Assembly: GCA_964634885.1 (NCBI GenBank)
Contig: CAZWLN010000006.1
Coordinates: forward strand, 87,387 to 151,386
DNA: 64,000 bases
Origin: DAINRZ01 sp964634885
GTDB taxonomy: Bacteria > Bacteroidota > Ignavibacteria > Kapaibacteriales > UBA2268
Reading direction: 5' to 3'
Below the pieces are notes generated by a model. It saw only the letters and a list, made by a program, of their open reading frames with translations, did no database searches and was not told where the DNA came from. Below are positions 8,559-16,781 of this stretch, in pieces; within the stretch, counting starts at the first letter, position 1, and each line of letters starts with the position of its first letter. The position numbers and the translations under genes are program-made.

Positions 8559-9452
8559 TTACATCACCACTTCCACCACCCTTTGGGGGTCAACTGCCTC
8601 CAACAGTACATCTCCCTCCGAAAAAGCAAGGAAGTAGCCGCCGCCCCCCGAGCCGCACAGTTTGAAGCAGAATTTGCCGGAACTGAGGCCTTTCTCCCAT
8701 ATACTAACCATGACGCTGGGAATCATCGGATCGAAAAGCTCGAGCTGTAGCTCCGAGAGCTTCATCAGGCTGCCCCAGAGGCCGTCGCTGTCGTGCGAGA
8801 GCAGCTTGTGAATGCAGGCGTCCACAACGGGAATGTAACGGAATTCGATCCTGCTGCTGTAATCGAGATTTTCAAGCTCAGCCATATAATGCTTCACTAA
8901 GGGAGAGGTGGCTGCGGTCGTCTCTGAGTCGTACAGGTACGGCTTTATTCCTGTACCGTCAAAGAAGCCGCTGTCGCTGATGACGGTAATATCTTCGGGA
9001 GAATTGAAAAGCAGGGGCTTGCCGGTGTAGCTCACTAAGGGATCGATGCCTGAGCTTTTCCCGTGGTAATAGGACTCCATTGCAGCAAATATCTCCTTCA
9101 GCCAGGCAAGCTCATCCATTTTCCCGGGACTGAAAGCATACTCATCGTACAGGGCAGCGCTTAAGGCTGCCGAAGAGCCGACACCGTATCCGTGGGGGAT
9201 GTCGGAGTCGAACCACAAGCCATTGTCAATGTCGCAGCGTAAGCGTTCCATGTCGAACAATGCCCTGATGCCGCTGTCGTCGAGATAATCGGCAAAACCG
9301 TCGAGGCCGCCGGAATCCTTGGCAGGCCTGCCCGCCGTCTTCAAGCGGCCGGAATAGTTCCGGAGAGGGAGAGCAAAGGCGCGGGAGCCGGATATGAGTG
9401 AATATTCGCCGAAGAGCAGAAGCTTGGAATAGAATGATTTGGACTCAGTCAT
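8559..9452 (-). CDS. GHMP kinase, probable mevalonate kinase
   Basis: A 297-residue GHMP-superfamily kinase. Motif 1 is KLLLFGEYSLISG near the N-terminus, the ATP-binding glycine/serine loop is HGYGVGSSAA, and motif 3 is KLCGSGGGGYF near the C-terminus. The start at 9452 is preferred over an upstream one because GGGAGAAG precedes it and it overlaps the end of mvaD by 8 nt, a translational-coupling arrangement. Pairing with mevalonate diphosphate decarboxylase indicates the mevalonate route to isopentenyl diphosphate. The protein could act on mevalonate or phosphomevalonate, and sequence reading alone cannot decide. The other pathway genes (HMG-CoA synthase and reductase, IPP isomerase) are not in the window. 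Confidence 0.8.
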   Translation of the reverse strand: MTESKSFYSKLLLFGEYSLISGSRAFALPLRNYSGRLKTAGRPAKDSGGLDGFADYLDDSGIRALFDMERLRCDIDNGLWFDSDIPHGYGVGSSAALSAALYDEYAFSPGKMDELAWLKEIFAAMESYYHGKSSGIDPLVSYTGKPLLFNSPEDITVISDSGFFDGTGIKPYLYDSETTAATSPLVKHYMAELENLDYSSRIEFRYIPVVDACIHKLLSHDSDGLWGSLMKLSELQLELFDPMIPSVMVSIWEKGLSSGKFCFKLCGSGGGGYFLAFSEGDVLLEAVDPQRVVEVVM

Positions 9453-10560
9453 GTTCTTCTCCCAACTTAACAGGGCCTGCGCCCATATTGTCAAATATTA
9501 CCTTTCCCGACTCACAGAACCCGGTAAGCTCTGCGTCGATGAATTGCCTGACGGCAGCGTCGTCGTTTTTAGTGTAAAGCAGGTGAACATTGGGCCCGGC
9601 GTCGAGAGTAAACATAGCCCTGACGCCTGTGGACTCACGCCACAGCCTGATTCTTCGGATGATCTCAATAGTGGCCGGCTCGAAGAGTATGAATGAAGGC
9701 CTTGAAGTCATCATCATGGTGTGCAGGGTGAGAGCTTCTTCCTCGACAATTGCAATGAAGCTGTCGATGTCATTGCTGTCCCCAGCGTGGAGCAGTTGTT
9801 CGAGGTTGCGTGCGGCCTGCGTAAAACGCTGTTCTGCGAAGACATTGCTGCTCATCAGTTCATGGCCTCTTGTACTGCCCACCTTCTTGGGTGAAGAATC
9901 GACAATCAGGATGGCGTCGCAAAGACTGCCGAAATATTCGCCCCGGAAGTGATCGCAGGGCATGGCCGCTTCATCGCAGGAACCGTCTATCGGGGGAATC
10001 TGCCCCCATGAGACATAGCCTCCGTAAACCGAGCGCGCCGCGCTGCCTGAACCGATGCGGGCAAGGAACGAAGCCCCGGCGAAAAAATCGCTGTCGCTCA
10101 TCGAAGGATTGAACAAATGTTTCCCGATGGACACGAGGCAAAGGGCAAGGGCGCTCATCGACGACGCCGAAGAAGCAATCCCTGCCGAATGGGGGAAGGT
10201 ATTCCGGGTATCGATCCTCAGGTTCAGGCCTGCCAGGAACGGCATATACTCCCGTACATTATCCAGCAGACTGTATGCTTTGGAAGAAAACTTAGTGTTT
10301 TCGGTCCCTTCGAAAAGGAACTCTGCAATGCGGCTTTTTCCTTCAGGAACGCTTTCAAAGTGTACTGAAGTAATTGTGCGGGCTTTGTCGAGAGTAACAC
10401 TCAGTGATGGATTGGCCGGGAGTTGGAAACCTTTTTTTCCCCAGTATTTTATCAGGGCAATGTTTGAAGGGCTGCTCCAGGTAACAGTTCCGTAGCGTCC
10501 GCGACCGGCATCTTCAAACCCCGGGCCGGCCATTAAATTGTGTATTGCAGAGCCGGCCAT
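9445..10560 (-). CDS. mvaD: Diphosphomevalonate decarboxylase
   Basis: Catalyses the ATP-dependent decarboxylation of mevalonate 5-diphosphate to isopentenyl diphosphate in the cytoplasm. The family signature SNIALIKYWGKK is at residues 32-43, followed by NPSLSVTLD. The phosphate-binding loop is SAGIASSASS, and the catalytic aspartate is in TLDAGPNVHLL near the C-terminus. At 371 residues it is slightly longer than typical (about 330-350) because of an N-terminal extension; a second ATG at codon 10 is possible. The start codon directly abuts the stop codon of the giant T9SS gene upstream (TAAATG), so all three genes are probably on one transcript. Confidence 0.9.
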   Translation of the reverse strand: MAGSAIHNLMAGPGFEDAGRGRYGTVTWSSPSNIALIKYWGKKGFQLPANPSLSVTLDKARTITSVHFESVPEGKSRIAEFLFEGTENTKFSSKAYSLLDNVREYMPFLAGLNLRIDTRNTFPHSAGIASSASSMSALALCLVSIGKHLFNPSMSDSDFFAGASFLARIGSGSAARSVYGGYVSWGQIPPIDGSCDEAAMPCDHFRGEYFGSLCDAILIVDSSPKKVGSTRGHELMSSNVFAEQRFTQAARNLEQLLHAGDSNDIDSFIAIVEEEALTLHTMMMTSRPSFILFEPATIEIIRRIRLWRESTGVRAMFTLDAGPNVHLLYTKNDDAAVRQFIDAELTGFCESGKVIFDNMGAGPVKLGEEHD

Positions 10561-13500
10561 TTACCTGGATATTACCATTTTGTTTGTAGCAGAGAATGCC
10601 CCGGAGGTCAGGGTGTACCAGTAAACCCCGGAGTTAAGCTTACTCAGGTCGATCTCCAATTTCAGTTCCCCGTGATCGACAACTTCCTTCAGGGGTACTG
10701 CTACAAGACGGCCCATAGAGTTATATATCCTGATCTCGGTCATTCCTTTCAGCGCCAGTGTAAACTGAAGCGTTACTTTATTGCCTGTTGCAGGATTGGG
10801 CCAGAGCTTACCCATACTGTACTTATCGCCTGTATAGGAGACCCTTGTCAGTTTGGGATTGGAACAGCCGCCGTCCAGTTCGATGGCAGAACCGGAGTGG
10901 CCGGAGAAGGCGACACATTCCGACTTCATCCCGATGGTATGCTGAATGGTAATGTTACTGTCCATACTATTCGGAGTATAGGTATGGAAAACCATTCGGG
11001 CAATTTCACCATTTCCTTTGAAATACTTGTTTTCGGTGGAAGCTATAATCTTGAAAGTGGCTTTACCCTCGCTGACGGCAATATCTTTAATCTCGAAAAT
11101 ACCGTCCAGGTCATCGCCTATACTTATACTCTCCGGTTTGAGGGTAAGATAATAGCCTCCGTAGCTGACGGAAACGTCGAACTCGTCTATCTTTGAACCC
11201 GACAGGCTGCCGGGGCCCTGTATCTCCAGTGTTTTCAGTACGCTGTCGCCAATTAGCACTTTGTTATTATCCGGAAGAATTGCTGATTTTATGCTGTATT
11301 GGAACGATTCTGCCGCCAGTTCGTGAGTAAATATTCTTTCCTGGCCGTTAAAATCAGCGTTCAGTGTTAACGTTGCGCTGTTCTGTCCCGGCCCGTACTG
11401 GGACGAAGGTGTATAGACCACAAGCACTTCCGCAGATTCCATAGGCTCGAGGGTGAAAGAGTATTCATGGTCGGGGAAGAAGACGGGTTCGTTGCAGTTG
11501 ACGGCAACAGATTTGACCGTCGAAGGCATATTGCCGGTATTCTTCACGGTACACCTGATTGTGTCGTTTTCTCCCACACAGGTTTCAATTTTACTGCTTT
11601 CAATTGCCAGGTTCGGCTCCAGTCCCAAGCCGGTAAAACCAAGCACGAGGCTGTTCTCCGCGTCGCTGACGATTTTGAGGGAGGCGTTGGAAGCGCCGGC
11701 AGCAGGAGCGATGAATTCGGCAGTGAATTCCAGTGTTTCACCAGGCTGCATTGTCTTAGGCAAACCGATGGAATTTTTATCTATATAGAATCCTTTGGTA
11801 CCGAATTTGCGTCCGTCAGTACCGATTGATTCCTTGTCGTTCAATGCGTTGAAATCGCTGACAACGAGCGTATCTCCGTATTCCCAGGGGTCATTGTACA
11901 GTTTCACGGTTTTAACCACGGGTGTTGCGCTTTTCACAGGTACTTCCCCGAAATCGACAGTATTGCTGCCGGCCTGGCCGTCTTTCAGCGTCAACCTTGG
12001 CAGCACGCCCCTGCCGGTAATTAAAGCCTTCTTCTGATTGTCGCGGCTGTCGGTTATTGTAATTTCCATCTCATATTTACCGACGGAATCTGCGTAGAAA
12101 TTGATAGCAAATCCGAGAGAATCATTGGGCTTGAGCTTAGAGTAGGGTATTTCATCAAATTTTGGAATAATGAAATTGATATTTCTTCCTGATTTAACTA
12201 AGCTATCGATACGTTTTATCGTAATGTCGGTAGCCGATTCGTTTTTCAGCCAGACAGTATCGTGATAGAGGTCGTCGTTCGTGTATTCGAGCCTGTCAAC
12301 CCTGCAGTTGCCGAAGTTGATGTTTGAAACCAGCAAACCCGGAGTAACTCCGTACCCTGTCAGCACAGCAACGCTGTCGATTCCTTCGGCGTCGCTGTTG
12401 AACATGATGGTGTCAACATATTGGCCTTCGACGGTGGGACGGAATGATATGTCCAATTTTCTGTTGTTGCCGGGGGTGATTGTCAAGGGCTTATACTGGT
12501 CGAATTGTATGTCGAAATCAGGAGTGAAATCTTTGTCGATATTACATAGGGTATCTGTAATTACCAGATTGACCTTACCGGAATTGGTAACGGTAATTGT
12601 TTTTGTCCTTTTGTCGCCGATTGTTACATCGCCGAAGTCAATGTCCGTAACTTTGATGACCGGCCTCAGGGACTGGGCCGTCAGTTTGGTACGGTAGGAG
12701 AAGATACAGTCATTGCCGATGCCTAAGGAATCGGTAAATGTACCGGTAGCGCTGTTTAAGAACCTGACTGTGATTTTGACGGATTTTTTTGGCTGTATTT
12801 CTAAGGATTCGGGGATGACGGCAGAGAATCCGTAGAGTCCCGATTTCAATCCGGTTTTGGTAATAACATAGGGTGAAGTCGGATGATTGTTTGTAACGGT
12901 AATTTCTTTTTCGACTGTAGTCCCGGCTTTAACGATGCCGAAATCTATTTCGGACGGTGCAACTGCCAGTTTAGGAGCATAATAATGAATGTAAATCTCG
13001 GTTTTATTGCCTCTCATGTCTAAGAAGTCGATGGCGGCGAAAGCGTCGATGTCTTTGTTGATTACGTTTAGCTGCCACTTCGTTGTCCTGTCAACACCGG
13101 GAATGAACTCCCGGTAACTGAAACCGTAATTGGAGCTTGTGTCGCCGCGGAAAATCACCGACTGCAGGAATGAGCAACTGTCGGGGTTTGCCGGCATGTC
13201 CGTCACCAATCCGTCTTCAACGGAACCGTCGCATTTAAGCGTCCAGGACGGAACCGGTGGAACCGCGTCGGGTATGTCCGAAGCCAGGAAGACTGTCGTG
13301 GGAAATCCGTAAGCCGAAGAACCGGCATAGCCGTAACTGTAGAGGCCGACAGGCTTGTCGGAGCTGATCTTGTAAACGCCGGCGTCGATCTTTACAGATT
13401 TGGTGTAATAGTTGTCGCTGCCGAACAGGGAGTCTTTCAGTTTCTGTCCGGGGCCAGGGGACAAATCGCTCAGTTTGGACTGCTTCCACTCGTATGTACC

Positions 13501-14727
13501 CTGCTCGACAACGGCAATCTTCAGGTCGTCAGGCAGGCTGCCGTCAGCTTTACCGCAATAGGCAAGGCTGATGTAATGTTCGTCGGAAAGGCCGCTGTTC
13601 CTTGTACCGGGTGTCATGAAATAGGCTTCATTCAGGAACTGGGTCGATGACAGGATGTTCATCTGGAACGGCATCGTGGATTTTGTTGTATCTATGTTGT
13701 ACCTGACGACGTTAATTTTTTTATCCGAGGAGATGACAACCGGTTCGTTCGGCAGTTGACGGGTGATATAGCCAACATTCTCCGGGCCGAATTCATCCAT
13801 TATATAGCCTGTTTTAGCGCCGTCCCTGTAAACGGCAGCGCCTTTTTCACCGGCAAATATTTTCAGCATATAGGTAGTATCTCCCGGAGTGGGATTGACG
13901 GGGTATGTTTTTCCCCAGGCGTAAGCAGGGGTCTCCATTTCAATTGTGTAGTCGCAGAAAGTACCTGCGGCATCGAATGTACAATAGTTACCTGAAATGA
14001 CGGCGACAGGCTTCGTCGATTTGACAAGGGTACCGGAGAGGTCTTCGCCTTTGTTTTTGGCTGCGAGGAGTATAATGTCTCCCTTGTTCAGGGTCCGGTA
14101 TTGCCTGGTTTCACCTAATTTAATCGAGTAGGTCTCGGCGCTGGCGGAGATTTCCACGTCGGTCGAATCGTAAGCAGCGATGATACTGGAATAGCCGGGT
14201 GTATATTCGGAGTTGTCCGGGGAAGAGGCAATGACGTATTTTGTTCCCAACACCGGCACAGGCAGAGCAAGGTATCCGCCCGACTGGTCGGTCATTTCGG
14301 CGACAGCATAGACAATGACAGGGGCGTCGGCAGAGAGGCGGACTGCCCAGGAATGGAACAGGTCCCTCTCGAAGGGCTTGTCCTGCGGAGCTTTTGAATA
14401 GCAAAGGACTTCTGAAGGCTTAAGTGAGAATTCGATGATGTCCCTTTTGACTGTCGTTTTTTTCATGACGGTGCCGTTTGGAAGCGTGAGCCTTACTTCG
14501 GCCTCGTACTCGGAACTGACGTACACTTTAAAAGCATTGGTGTTGCCTGTAAGGTCGGCAGGGTGAAAAGTCAGGAAAAACTCCATTCCCACGTTGGAAT
14601 TGCCCATTGTGGAATAGGTCGCATCTTCGGTCCTCGCCCCGCTGTCGTCGCCGGCAGTGAGGTTCAAACAGGCGAAGAATGCTGCCAGGGCAATTATTAA
14701 AAAAACAGTACCAGTTCTTTTTTCCAT
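10561..14727 (-). CDS. Giant surface protein: IgGFc-binding-like N-terminus, ASH repeats, T9SS sorting domain
   Basis: A 1388-residue exported protein. The start at 14727 is chosen because GGGGAG lies 6 nt upstream and the following residues (MEKRTGTVFLIIALAAFFA) form a signal peptide. The first ~450 residues resemble the IgGFc-binding N-terminal domain (Sec-exported adhesin-like; short motifs VYVSSEYEAEV, HSWAVRLSADAPV). Four or more beta-sandwich repeats follow, with starts such as PSEIDFGIVKAGT, VTDIDFGDVTIGD and NTVDFGEVPVKSA, typical of ASH / choice-of-anchor-D domains. The end (LWPNPATGN ... YWYTLTSGAFSATNKMVISR) is a type A T9SS sorting domain, so surface display or release is predicted. 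Having an adhesin-like gene immediately upstream of isoprenoid enzymes is unusual. Confidence 0.85.
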   Translation of the reverse strand: MEKRTGTVFLIIALAAFFACLNLTAGDDSGARTEDATYSTMGNSNVGMEFFLTFHPADLTGNTNAFKVYVSSEYEAEVRLTLPNGTVMKKTTVKRDIIEFSLKPSEVLCYSKAPQDKPFERDLFHSWAVRLSADAPVIVYAVAEMTDQSGGYLALPVPVLGTKYVIASSPDNSEYTPGYSSIIAAYDSTDVEISASAETYSIKLGETRQYRTLNKGDIILLAAKNKGEDLSGTLVKSTKPVAVISGNYCTFDAAGTFCDYTIEMETPAYAWGKTYPVNPTPGDTTYMLKIFAGEKGAAVYRDGAKTGYIMDEFGPENVGYITRQLPNEPVVISSDKKINVVRYNIDTTKSTMPFQMNILSSTQFLNEAYFMTPGTRNSGLSDEHYISLAYCGKADGSLPDDLKIAVVEQGTYEWKQSKLSDLSPGPGQKLKDSLFGSDNYYTKSVKIDAGVYKISSDKPVGLYSYGYAGSSAYGFPTTVFLASDIPDAVPPVPSWTLKCDGSVEDGLVTDMPANPDSCSFLQSVIFRGDTSSNYGFSYREFIPGVDRTTKWQLNVINKDIDAFAAIDFLDMRGNKTEIYIHYYAPKLAVAPSEIDFGIVKAGTTVEKEITVTNNHPTSPYVITKTGLKSGLYGFSAVIPESLEIQPKKSVKITVRFLNSATGTFTDSLGIGNDCIFSYRTKLTAQSLRPVIKVTDIDFGDVTIGDKRTKTITVTNSGKVNLVITDTLCNIDKDFTPDFDIQFDQYKPLTITPGNNRKLDISFRPTVEGQYVDTIMFNSDAEGIDSVAVLTGYGVTPGLLVSNINFGNCRVDRLEYTNDDLYHDTVWLKNESATDITIKRIDSLVKSGRNINFIIPKFDEIPYSKLKPNDSLGFAINFYADSVGKYEMEITITDSRDNQKKALITGRGVLPRLTLKDGQAGSNTVDFGEVPVKSATPVVKTVKLYNDPWEYGDTLVVSDFNALNDKESIGTDGRKFGTKGFYIDKNSIGLPKTMQPGETLEFTAEFIAPAAGASNASLKIVSDAENSLVLGFTGLGLEPNLAIESSKIETCVGENDTIRCTVKNTGNMPSTVKSVAVNCNEPVFFPDHEYSFTLEPMESAEVLVVYTPSSQYGPGQNSATLTLNADFNGQERIFTHELAAESFQYSIKSAILPDNNKVLIGDSVLKTLEIQGPGSLSGSKIDEFDVSVSYGGYYLTLKPESISIGDDLDGIFEIKDIAVSEGKATFKIIASTENKYFKGNGEIARMVFHTYTPNSMDSNITIQHTIGMKSECVAFSGHSGSAIELDGGCSNPKLTRVSYTGDKYSMGKLWPNPATGNKVTLQFTLALKGMTEIRIYNSMGRLVAVPLKEVVDHGELKLEIDLSKLNSGVYWYTLTSGAFSATNKMVISR

Positions 14728-14897
14728 AGTCATCTCCCCAATTGGGGTTTTACACTTATTTTTAATTCCACGTTTCACATGTTAATTTATTTATTTTCTA
14801 AATAAATATAACAATTTTTTATGTCATTTTCAGACATAACCTTTTTAATATTTATAATGACACATGAAAGGGCAAAAGGTCTCAAAAATATTTAAAA

Positions 14898-15542
14898 TTA
14901 TTTTGGAACCTGAAAAACACCTCTGACAACACCGTGAATTATAAAAACCATATCCGGGTTTATTACAATGTCGTCGTAGAGGTCGTTCTCCGACACGAGC
15001 CGTACTTCGCCGTCGCTGATGGTGAGCCGTTTGACGAACATCTCATTGTCGTAAGTAGCAACGATGATGTCCCCGGACCGGGGGAATTTCACTTTTTCGA
15101 CGAAAAGCATTGCTTTGTCGAGGATGCCGGCGCCGGTCATGCTGTCGCCTGCCACCCTGCAAACGAAGATATTGCTGTTCCTGATGACCGCCAGGAGTTC
15201 ATCCATTCCTATTGTCTCCCTGACTTCGTCGAACCGGGGCAAGCCCGGCCCCGCAGTAACAGGTTCCCCCAGCATCACCCTTGCATTGCCACTGCCTTCG
15301 TCCTCACCGGCGTTGCTGCTCATTGCCGCCAGGCGGCCGTACAGAGCTTCGTAGCCTTCCAGGCTGTCAATCGTATCGTCGATGGCGCTGAAGCCGACGG
15401 CGGGATTGCGCCGGGCAAGCTCTTCGAATATCTCGTCCAGCTTTTGCCTGCGGTTACCGTCGCCGAGGTACTCCCTGAAGGCATAGCGCCGGAACAGGGT
15501 ATATAGTTCGTCGTCCTTCAGTTCGCTGACCGGCCTATCCAT
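14898..15542 (-). CDS. S24/LexA-type self-cleaving repressor C-terminal module
   Basis: 214 residues without a DNA-binding domain. The C-terminal half is an S24 peptidase: the nucleophile S134 sits in AGDSM and the general base K171 in MFVKRL. Their 37-residue spacing equals that of LexA (S119/K156) and UmuD (S60/K97). An Ala-Gly pair at 97-98 (VTAGPG) lies about 36 residues before the serine, where the autocleavage site is expected, so self-cleavage is plausible. The N-terminal ~90 residues are helical and charged. The start codon overlaps the end of the upstream HTH gene by 8 nt, implying translational coupling; together the two genes match one CI/LexA-like repressor. Confidence 0.8.
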   Translation of the reverse strand: MDRPVSELKDDELYTLFRRYAFREYLGDGNRRQKLDEIFEELARRNPAVGFSAIDDTIDSLEGYEALYGRLAAMSSNAGEDEGSGNARVMLGEPVTAGPGLPRFDEVRETIGMDELLAVIRNSNIFVCRVAGDSMTGAGILDKAMLFVEKVKFPRSGDIIVATYDNEMFVKRLTISDGEVRLVSENDLYDDIVINPDMVFIIHGVVRGVFQVPK

Positions 15543-15954
15543 GGTGTCCTTTGGTTTTCAGCGGCCCGGTAGCCGCTATTTTCATCTTCTCGAACACCTT
15601 GTCGGCAATCATGTCGATGGTCTCCTGCGACAGAGCCGACACAGCCGTAACATTGGAGACGGCGGCAGCCTTCTTCTTTGCGGGCAGCGCCCTGCCTGTG
15701 TACTTCTCCCGCAGCGCCCTGCCTGCTTCGTTGTCGGCGTAGAACTCTGTGTCGTCCTCGTCCAGCAGCCAGGAACTGGAAAAACCTATGCGATAGAGGT
15801 TGCGGAGAACGTCGTAGGACGGTTTTACGGGCTTTTCCGGAAGAAAGTAATTATTTATATTCTGGCGGGAGACACCCATGGCGTCGGCGAGTGAACTCTT
15901 GTTGCCCCCGAAGAAGTTGTCGAGGATGAACCTGAGTTTTTCAGAAAATTCCAT
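15535..15954 (-). CDS. HTH (XRE/CI-like) DNA-binding protein
   Basis: 139 residues with an N-terminal helix-turn-helix: SSLADAMGVSRQNINNYF at about residues 20-37 fits the XRE/lambda-repressor pattern, and the segment to residue 65 (GFSSSWLLDEDD) resembles the CI-type HTH followed by its linker in Bacteroidota repressors. The remainder is a lysine/alanine-rich linker and a short amphipathic helix (SQETIDMIADKVFEKMK), which could mediate pairing. It overlaps the S24-peptidase gene, and the two are probably a split repressor. The long AT-rich region upstream would hold its promoter and possibly its operators. Confidence 0.75.
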   Translation of the reverse strand: MEFSEKLRFILDNFFGGNKSSLADAMGVSRQNINNYFLPEKPVKPSYDVLRNLYRIGFSSSWLLDEDDTEFYADNEAGRALREKYTGRALPAKKKAAAVSNVTAVSALSQETIDMIADKVFEKMKIAATGPLKTKGHHG

Positions 15955-16281
15955 GACTTCCCTTTTCTTTCATATTATTAATTAATTGCATCCTGCAATA
16001 AATTTAATATCATATTAATATTTATTTACAATATTATAAAAATATTTTAATTATGCAAATAATTATTTTCACTACCCGGCGGCATATATTTATTTATTTC
16101 ATAGGGTTAGTGTACTGTTGGCTGAAAGTAATAATTTCCTGCCCTGAAAATATTTCGGCACATATTAGTATTTTGGGGAGAAAGCAAGAAGTAATATAGA
16201 ATGGTTCTTCGCTATACAGTATGGGGGAAGTTATTATATTACTCAATATGGTAAAGAAGCCGTATTATTCAATTATTTCGG

Positions 16282-16305
16282 AGAGACGCAAGGCCTTGCG
16301 TCTCT
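16282..16305. repeat. Palindromic repeat, AGAGACGCAAGG type
   Basis: A perfect 24-nt palindrome (AGAGACGCAAGG and its complement). A related partial sequence (GTAGAGACAAGG) occurs near 60256. This is a dispersed extragenic palindrome rather than a terminator, because no T-tract follows. Confidence 0.6.
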
Positions 16306-16374
16306 ACTGGTGCGGCTTTCCACAGTTTCGTATGAGGGTATTGGGCACTCGTTGTTATTCTACCCCACCTAAAT

Positions 16375-16450
16375 CCTCCCCAAGGGGAGGACTTAAAGAA
16401 CTGCCTTGTTTCTTACTCCTTCCCCTTGGGAATAATTCCCTTGGGGAAGG
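16375..16450. repeat. Paired G/C-rich palindromes (CCTTCCCC/GGGGAAGG family)
   Basis: Two hairpins in tandem: an 8-bp perfect one (CCTCCCCA/AGGGGAGG half, 16375-16390) and a larger one at 16418-16450, where CCTTCCCC and GGGAA pair with their complements around a TT/TT mismatch. Related CCTTCCCCAAGGGGAAGG units occur in the 54-kb repeat and a CCCCTCCTT unit near 56390, so this is a dispersed family. Confidence 0.65.
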
Positions 16451-16620
16451 TTGGGATTGGGTCGGGATGGCTGGTATATGGTGGCATCAATGAATGAGTA
16501 TTTTTCTTTCAATAAGTATTTACCCACTACAAATGCGAATATTCATAATAATTTGACTTGAAAACCGATGAAAAACATCCGTTAGGATAATGGTTAAAAC
16601 CGGTTTTCCGACGAAACGGT

Positions 16621-16640
16621 CCACGAGCTGAAGCTCGTGG
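16621..16640. repeat. Palindromic repeat CCACGAGCTG type
   Basis: CCACGAGCT-GA-AGCTCGTGG forms a 9-bp hairpin. It is similar in design to the CCACGCCAT hairpins at 54.0, 54.2 and 62.2 kb. Confidence 0.55.
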
Positions 16641-16781
16641 CTAATAAATTCACTTTTCTACCTGATCCCCAAATAATACAGCTGTCCCGGTTTCTATTTC
16701 TATACAATCACAGGCGGCTCGTACTCACAGCGCGGCTCGTTTGTTGTGAGTAAGTAATGTAAAAATCGAGCCTTCTTTTTA

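Larger units (their letters stand above)
15955..16781. other. Long intergenic region: AT-rich promoter part and repeat cluster
   Basis: The left 250 bp are very AT-rich and likely contain the promoter of the HTH/S24 pair. From about 16280 to 16640 the composition switches and three palindromic repeats appear. I see no credible protein gene; a 90-codon frame through the repeats is explained by them. The rightmost 140 bp carry imperfect repeats of GGCTCGT and of TACTCACA. Confidence 0.6.

Noticed and set aside
16221..16493. 90-codon plus-strand frame
   Set aside because: It runs through the palindromic repeats, lacks a ribosome site and has no protein-like composition.
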